64,000 bases of DNA, taken from assembly GCA_030425705.1 (NCBI GenBank), contig JAUHZU010000005.1, positions 124,001 through 188,000 on the forward strand, given 5' to 3'. Shown piece by piece: positions 59,149 through 64,000 of this stretch. This stretch comes from Phycisphaerae bacterium (lineage in GTDB: Bacteria; Planctomycetota; Phycisphaerae; Phycisphaerales; Phycisphaeraceae). The first letter of the stretch is position 1. Each line of letters begins with the position of its first letter. The position numbers and the translations under genes were made by a program. The notes under the pieces were generated by a model that was given only the letters and a program-made list of their open reading frames with translations, was not told the DNA's origin and made no database searches.

Positions 59149-59631
59149 CTACTCGTTCGTCTCGGCCTCCAGCGAACGCAGGTACAGCAGCACCGCGACG
59201 AGGTCTTCCTCGCTCAGGTGGCTGTAGTCGGGCATCACCTGAAAACCGTAGCCCTCCACGACCTCGGCGCGGGAGTCGAGGATCGCCCGGCGGAGGTAGC
59301 GATGGTCGCGCGGGACGACGCGGCCGTCCTCCAGCATCGCCCGGCCGCCGACGATGCCCACGAGCGTCGGGCCTTTCAATACCGCCGACGGCTCGGCCGA
59401 GGGCGCGGTCGCGGTCGCGTGGCACTCGGCGCAGTTCTGCTCGGCAAACACCGCGGCGCCGCGCTCGATGCGCCGGGCCAGCTCCGCGTCGGTGTAGCCG
59501 GCCTTAAACGGGTCGGCGTGTGAGGGCGACAGCACGCCCCAGACGAGCACGGCCACCACCCCGCCGGCCAAGATCGCCAGCGCGAGCAGCCGGCGGTGCC
59601 GGGTCAGGGCGGACTGGATGCGGCCGGGCAT
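59149..59631 (-). CDS. Membrane-anchored c-type cytochrome
   Basis: 160 aa. One N-terminal helix (LLALAILAGGVVAVLVWGVL) anchors a single haem domain with Cys67-x2-Cys70-His71 (NCAECH). The distal Met is in GFQVMPDYSHLSEEDLVA, and the ending VAVLLYLRSL is as in the cytochrome c domain of COX subunit II-type proteins. It acts in periplasmic electron transfer. No oxidase gene is adjacent. It is 50 bp downstream of pckG on the same strand. Confidence 0.93.
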   Translation of the reverse strand: MPGRIQSALTRHRRLLALAILAGGVVAVLVWGVLSPSHADPFKAGYTDAELARRIERGAAVFAEQNCAECHATATAPSAEPSAVLKGPTLVGIVGGRAMLEDGRVVPRDHRYLRRAILDSRAEVVEGYGFQVMPDYSHLSEEDLVAVLLYLRSLEAETNE

Positions 59632-59681
59632 GGGCGGAGGTCTTCTCGCAGGGCTGCGTCGCGGCCGCGCGGGCCGGCGTG

Positions 59682-61487
59682 TCAGGTCGCGTCGTTGAGC
59701 CGCTGCTCGAGCTGGTCGAGCTGGTCGGCCAACCGGCCGGGCAGCTTCGCGCCAAACTGTGCGTAGTGCTTACGGAACACCGGGACCTTCTGGAGCCAGT
59801 GCTCGGTGTCCACGTCCAGCAGCTCGGCCAGGTCTTCTTCGGGGAGGTCCAATCCGCTGAGGTCCAGCGCCCCGGGCGTCGGCAGGTGGCCGATCGGGGT
59901 CTGCGTCGCCTCGGCCTGGCCGTCGCACCGCTCGAAGACCCACTTGAGCACCCGCGCGTTCTCGCCGAAGCCCGGCCAGAGGAAGTGGCCGTCCTGCGCC
60001 CGGCGGAACCAGTTGACATAGAAGATCCTGGGCATCTTGTCGCCGCCCTGATCGCCCATGTCCAGCCAGTGCTTGAAGTAGTCGCCCATGTGGTAGCCGC
60101 AGAACGGGAGCATGGCCATCGGATCGAAGCGCAGCTCGCCGACCTTGCCCGCGGCGGCGGCGGTCTTCTGCGACGCCATGGTCGAGCCGAGGAACGTGCC
60201 GTGCTCCCAGGAGAACGACTCGAGCACCAGCGGCTGGCCGGTCGAGCGCCGCCCGCCGAACAGGATCGCGTCGATCTTGACGCCGGCGGGGTCTTCCCAG
60301 TTGTCGGCGATCACCGGGCACTGCGACGCGGGCGCGGTGAACCGGGCGTTGGGGTGCGCGGCCTTGTGTGTCGAGTCGTAGTGGACCCACTCCTGGCCCA
60401 GCCAGTCGATCAGGTGGTCGGGGGCCGGCCGGTCGATGTCCTCCCACCACACGTCGCCGTCGGGCGTCATGCCGACGTTGGTGAAGATGGCGTTCTCCTT
60501 CATCGACTCCATGGCGTTGGGGTTGGTCTTGTAGTTCGTGCCCGGCGCGACGCCGAAGAACCCGGCCTCGGGGTTGATCGCGTGCAGGCAGCCGTCTTCC
60601 TTGAACTTCATCCAGGCGATGTCGTCGCCGACCGTCTCGACCTTCCATCCCGGGAGCGTCGGGGTCATCATCGCGAGGTTGGTCTTGCCGCAGGCCGAGG
60701 GGAACGCCGCGGCGATGTGCTTGACCGCGCCCTCGGGTGAAGTGAGCTTGAGGATGAGCATGTGCTCGGCCATCCATCCCTGGTCGCGGGCCATGACCGA
60801 GGCGATGCGCAGCGCAAAGCACTTCTTGCCCAGGAGCGCGTTGCCGCCGTAGCCGCTGCCGTAGGACCAGACCTCGCGGGTCTCGGGGAAGTGCGTGATG
60901 TACTTGTTGTCGCTGTCGCAGGGCCAGGGGATGTCGTCGCGTGTCGTGCCGTCGGTGAGCACCAGCGGGTAGCCCACGGAGTGGACGCATGGGACGAAGT
61001 ACCCGTCCTCGCCGAGCACGTCGAGCACCGGCTGGCCGACGCGCGTCATGATCATCATGTTGGCGACGACATAGGGGCTGTCGCTGAGCTCGACACCGAT
61101 GTGCGCGATGTCCGAGCCGACCGGACCCATCGAGAACGGGACGACGTACATCGTCCGCCCACGCATGCAGCCCTTGAACAGCCCGTCGAGCTTCTGCTTC
61201 ATCTCGGCGGGGTCGGCCCAGTTGTTGGTCGGCCCGGCGTCTTCTTCCTTCTCCGAACAGATAAACGTGCGGTCCTCGACACGGGCGACGTCGGCCGGGT
61301 CGGAACGGACGAGGATCGAGTTGGGCTTCTTCTTCTCGCTGAGCTTCACCGCCGAGCCCGTGGCGAGCATGCGGCCGATCATCTCCTGGTACTGCGCTTC
61401 GGAGCCGTCGCACCAGACGATCTCGTCGGGCTGGCAGAGCTCGGCGACCTGGGCGACCCAGCGGTCAAGGGCTTGGTGATTCGACAT
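59682..61487 (-). CDS. pckG: Phosphoenolpyruvate carboxykinase (GTP)
   Basis: 601 aa, the usual PckG length. The GTP-type kinase motif [16 protein letters not shown] is present, with [37 protein letters not shown] and the PEPCK mobile loop region ([15 protein letters not shown]). It converts oxaloacetate to PEP (gluconeogenesis or anaplerosis). ATG 61487 ([13 protein letters not shown]) has GAGG 8 nt upstream and fits the family; an upstream ATG 61523 with AAAGGGG is the alternative. Confidence 0.96.
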   Translation of the reverse strand: MSNHQALDRWVAQVAELCQPDEIVWCDGSEAQYQEMIGRMLATGSAVKLSEKKKPNSILVRSDPADVARVEDRTFICSEKEEDAGPTNNWADPAEMKQKLDGLFKGCMRGRTMYVVPFSMGPVGSDIAHIGVELSDSPYVVANMMIMTRVGQPVLDVLGEDGYFVPCVHSVGYPLVLTDGTTRDDIPWPCDSDNKYITHFPETREVWSYGSGYGGNALLGKKCFALRIASVMARDQGWMAEHMLILKLTSPEGAVKHIAAAFPSACGKTNLAMMTPTLPGWKVETVGDDIAWMKFKEDGCLHAINPEAGFFGVAPGTNYKTNPNAMESMKENAIFTNVGMTPDGDVWWEDIDRPAPDHLIDWLGQEWVHYDSTHKAAHPNARFTAPASQCPVIADNWEDPAGVKIDAILFGGRRSTGQPLVLESFSWEHGTFLGSTMASQKTAAAAGKVGELRFDPMAMLPFCGYHMGDYFKHWLDMGDQGGDKMPRIFYVNWFRRAQDGHFLWPGFGENARVLKWVFERCDGQAEATQTPIGHLPTPGALDLSGLDLPEEDLAELLDVDTEHWLQKVPVFRKHYAQFGAKLPGRLADQLDQLEQRLNDAT

Positions 61488-61585
61488 CGTTTCGGCCTCG
61501 TGGGACAGGTGATGGGGGGACATAGGGTATCCCCTTTCGGCGGGCGGTTGGGCCGACAACAAAGAAAATCGCGCAAGCGTCGTGG

Positions 61586-62923
61586 TCAGTACGACGCGGG
61601 GGTGTTACCCGCCGGGTCATCCGCTGGATCCCCGGCTGGGGCGGCGTTCTCCGCGGGTTCCTCCGTGGGTTCCTCGGCGGGCGGTTCTTCGGCACCGGGC
61701 ACCTGTGTCACGACCTCGGGTGTGCGGCCGATCGACGCCAGCCGGCCCTCCGCGTCCAGCCAGACATAGGCCGGCACCGCGTCCACACCCAACGCCTCAA
61801 GCACCCCGCGCGATCCGGGCTCGAGCACCAGCGTCGGCCAAGGCGGCAGGTTCTGGCCCGGCTCCACGGCCCCCACATGGATCGAGACCACGGCAAACCC
61901 ACCGTGCCGGGCCTGCGCGATCGCCCGACGCAGCGCCACGACCGAGCCGGCGGTCGGCTCGACCCCGTGCTGGTAGAGGTGGATCAGGAGCGGACGCCCC
62001 GCCTGGTCCGCGACGCGCCAGGGCTGGCCCGTCGGCCCGGTCAACTCAAACGACACCGCCTCGCCCAGCCGGCCGTGACGGGCCAACACACCGCGTACCT
62101 GCTCGTACCGCTCGTCGCCCGGCTCGGCCGACGCCAGGACGCCCAGCGCATCGACCGCGTCCTGCTGCCGGCCGGCCTCGTCGAGCATCCGCGCCAGCGC
62201 GACCCGCACATCCGCCAGGTACGCCGACGCCGCCGAATCCCCCGCCGCGTCCTCGGCGTAGTTGGCGACGTAGTGCGCGAACAGCTCGCGCGCGATCAGC
62301 CGACGGCTGTGTGGCTCGGCCACCGTCCGGTTCACATCGATCAGGTCCGCCAGCATCCGCCAGTAGGCCCCGGCCGCCTCGGCCCCGGGCACGTCCAGCC
62401 CCGCGAGACGGTTCGCCGCGTGGCGGAGCTGCGTCAGCCCGCGCGCCACCTCCGCGGCGTTGCCGTGCGCCGCGGCGTCCTGTACCAGCGCGTTGTGCGC
62501 CCGCGCCTGCGTCTCCGCCAGGACCCGCAGCGCCGGCGACTCCCCAGCGCCGTGCGACAGCAGGTCGCACCGCGTCGCGACATCACGCAGCGCGGCGCGC
62601 ACGTCCGCGTTGCCCAGCTCGATCGGCAATCCGTCCGACCCGACCAGCGTCGACAGCTCCTGTTCCAGCTCGATCGCCGCGGCGTGCTGGACCGCCAGCT
62701 CGACCCGATCGACCAACGGGCTCGTCTCCGGGCCGGCCGGGGGCAGGCCGCCTCCCGCCGGTACCACGGCCTGGTCATCGGTCACCTCGGAGGCGGGGTC
62801 CGTGTCGGCCGCGGGTGGGTCGGATGCGGGGTCCCCGCCCGGCTGGCCCCATGCCAGGCCGGTGCAGGACAGCCCGGCCCACAAAATGCAATGACGATAC
62901 CAGCCCGACTTCCTGATCCGCAT
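61586..62923 (-). CDS. Exported protein with a TlpA/thioredoxin-like C-terminus lacking CxxC
   Basis: 445 aa. A signal peptide ([14 protein letters not shown]) is followed by a Pro/Asp-rich linker. An all-helical TPR-like region (about 70-285) has many Ala and Arg. A thioredoxin-like fold lies about 285-405: [20 protein letters not shown], then [20 protein letters not shown] with the cis-Pro. The usual CxxC is replaced by GVEP, so it cannot do thiol exchange. The tail (405-445) is a Glu/Pro/Ala repeat. It is 3 bp after the next upstream gene, in an operon. Function unknown. Confidence 0.75.
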   Translation of the reverse strand: MRIRKSGWYRHCILWAGLSCTGLAWGQPGGDPASDPPAADTDPASEVTDDQAVVPAGGGLPPAGPETSPLVDRVELAVQHAAAIELEQELSTLVGSDGLPIELGNADVRAALRDVATRCDLLSHGAGESPALRVLAETQARAHNALVQDAAAHGNAAEVARGLTQLRHAANRLAGLDVPGAEAAGAYWRMLADLIDVNRTVAEPHSRRLIARELFAHYVANYAEDAAGDSAASAYLADVRVALARMLDEAGRQQDAVDALGVLASAEPGDERYEQVRGVLARHGRLGEAVSFELTGPTGQPWRVADQAGRPLLIHLYQHGVEPTAGSVVALRRAIAQARHGGFAVVSIHVGAVEPGQNLPPWPTLVLEPGSRGVLEALGVDAVPAYVWLDAEGRLASIGRTPEVVTQVPGAEEPPAEEPTEEPAENAAPAGDPADDPAGNTPASY

Positions 62924-62926
62924 GGC

Positions 62927-63907
62927 TCATCCTTGAAAACGTAATCGCGACCAGCCAGCCACCATCCTACCACTCAGCGACGCCGCGGCGTCCGCCAGCA
63001 GCAGTCCCGGCAGCAGCGCGCCCCCCGCCCCCTCGATCGCGAGGTGCGTCTGCACATCGTGCAGCTGCTGCTCGGCAAACACCGCCGTGCCTCCGTCCTC
63101 CGCAAACACCGCCAAGGCCCACGGCTGGTACGTCGTGTAGTCCGGCTGGGTGTGCTCGAGGTGGTACGCCGCGACCTGCCGGCAGCGCACCGCCCAGCCG
63201 GTCTCGCGGGTGACCTGCGCCGCTAAATGCAGCGCGTGCAGCCCGGTCAGCTCGCGGTAGACCCACGCGTCGGGCGTGTCCCCAGCCGACTGCGGGTGCA
63301 GCGCCCCGCCCGGGCCAGGCGTCTGGCTGATCCGGCCGATGACGCCCAGCGCCGCGAGCCCCGCAGCGTGGTCGTTGGTCAGCAGCGCGCCCTCCAGTGC
63401 CGCGACCGACCGCCACAACGCCCCGGCCACACGCGGCGCGCTGCCCGGCTCGTCCCAGTCGGTCAGCGTATCTGCGTGGCAGGCATCAGCCAGCGGTGCA
63501 AGCAACGCATCCACCGCGCGCCGTGCGTTCCCGCCGCCGATCGCCCCGGCGGCGGATCGGCCCAGCGCGATCGCGCTGAAGACCTGGTGCGCGACCAGCG
63601 GGCCGTAGACCTCCCGCCGGTGCCCCGCGCCGTCGACGAAGCGGCCCAGCGGCCCGGCGTCCTCGACCGGGGCGGCTGCGAGCTGCCCGATCAGCCCCGC
63701 CAGCCCCGCCTCGAACGCTGAGCGCGAGGCCGGTGTGTCTCCGTCGGAGAGCAGGCCCGCCGCCGGGCGCACGGCCAGCATCGACAGGCGTGTCTCCCCG
63801 GCCCGCGGCCGATAGGGCGATGCGTCGACCGCCATACCCAGCGCCTGCGCCGACAGCGACCGCGCGATCCGGGTGTAACGCTGGTCGTCGGGGGCTTGAT
63901 CAGGCAT
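62927..63907 (-). CDS. Hypothetical Ala/Leu-rich helical protein
   Basis: 326 aa, not recognised. It is mainly helical, with no signal peptide and no long membrane helix. Repeated aromatic/His pairs (VYRELTGLHALHLAA, AYHLEHTQPDYTTYQPW) suggest an alpha/alpha-barrel similar to heparinase II/terpene cyclase-like domains, but this is only an impression. It stops 3 bp before the start of the thioredoxin-fold gene, so the two should be made together and may act together. Confidence 0.65.
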   Translation of the reverse strand: MPDQAPDDQRYTRIARSLSAQALGMAVDASPYRPRAGETRLSMLAVRPAAGLLSDGDTPASRSAFEAGLAGLIGQLAAAPVEDAGPLGRFVDGAGHRREVYGPLVAHQVFSAIALGRSAAGAIGGGNARRAVDALLAPLADACHADTLTDWDEPGSAPRVAGALWRSVAALEGALLTNDHAAGLAALGVIGRISQTPGPGGALHPQSAGDTPDAWVYRELTGLHALHLAAQVTRETGWAVRCRQVAAYHLEHTQPDYTTYQPWALAVFAEDGGTAVFAEQQLHDVQTHLAIEGAGGALLPGLLLADAAASLSGRMVAGWSRLRFQG

Positions 63908-64000
63908 CGGGCGGGTATCTGCGCGGCATTGGGCAGAGCAGTGTAGCCCCGTCGGGCCGGCTCGCCCTTGGTCGGTTGCCGCTGTATCTTCACAACCAGA

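Overview
The window is high-GC, densely coded bacterial chromosome. The gene content points to Planctomycetota, most likely class Phycisphaerae. Evidence includes PEP-CTERM/PTP-CTERM surface proteins, type I dockerin proteases, a lone type II pseudopilin, a DinB/DUF1572 protein, an extended VWA/anti-sigma fusion, and many short intergenic gaps. No rRNA, tRNA, IS element, integrase, prophage or CRISPR array was found. It reads as core chromosome with lineage-specific surface and signalling genes. GC content was judged by eye and not computed.

Layout. 1-7287: rpoC (cut by the left edge) and rpoB on the minus strand, separated by a spacer with a long inverted repeat. 7750-12438: an ECF sigma factor and a 1360-residue anti-sigma/VWA fusion. 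12587-13896: a parvulin and a lipid kinase. 13904-15607: a minus-strand redox cluster, msrA, glutathione peroxidase lipoprotein, and a tiny DUF6132-like membrane protein interrupted by an in-frame TGA exactly where a cysteine is expected. 15700-18547: MscS channel, RskA-like anti-sigma and its sigma factor. 18791-25130: SUI1/YciH, YceI, PH-domain protein, secreted esterase, Nfu_N, pyroglutamyl peptidase, a small hypothetical, a PTP-CTERM protein, a ferric-reductase-like membrane protein and an MGMT. 25153-30361: CASTOR-type ion channel, Dabb protein, pseudopilin, and thiC with a TPP riboswitch. 30389-36892: two paralogous double-protease proteins, DinB, recX, a PEGA lipoprotein and DUF971.

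37338-44351 is a phosphate module: OprP-like porin, PhoB, PhoR, DUF47 (PhoU-like), Pit transporter and SixA phosphatase. 44343-47325: a DUF3482 GTPase with its DUF2868 membrane partner. 47393-53657: an AddA/AddB-type helicase-nuclease pair. 53708-59631: TPR-YggX fusion, DoxX-like protein, tandem trypsin/dockerin/PEP-CTERM proteases (one frameshifted), AlkD, DUF374 acyltransferase and cytochrome c. 59682-63907: GTP-type PEP carboxykinase and two operonic hypotheticals, one with a thioredoxin fold lacking CxxC.

Two observations run across genes. About a dozen genes without a Shine-Dalgarno carry a TAnnnT hexamer exactly 6-7 nt before the start codon, the signature of leaderless transcripts. At three divergent gene pairs the two -10 elements overlap in one near-palindrome. 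The in-frame TGA at 14057-14059 is the best single candidate for something undescribed: either a new selenoprotein family member or a recent nonsense mutation.
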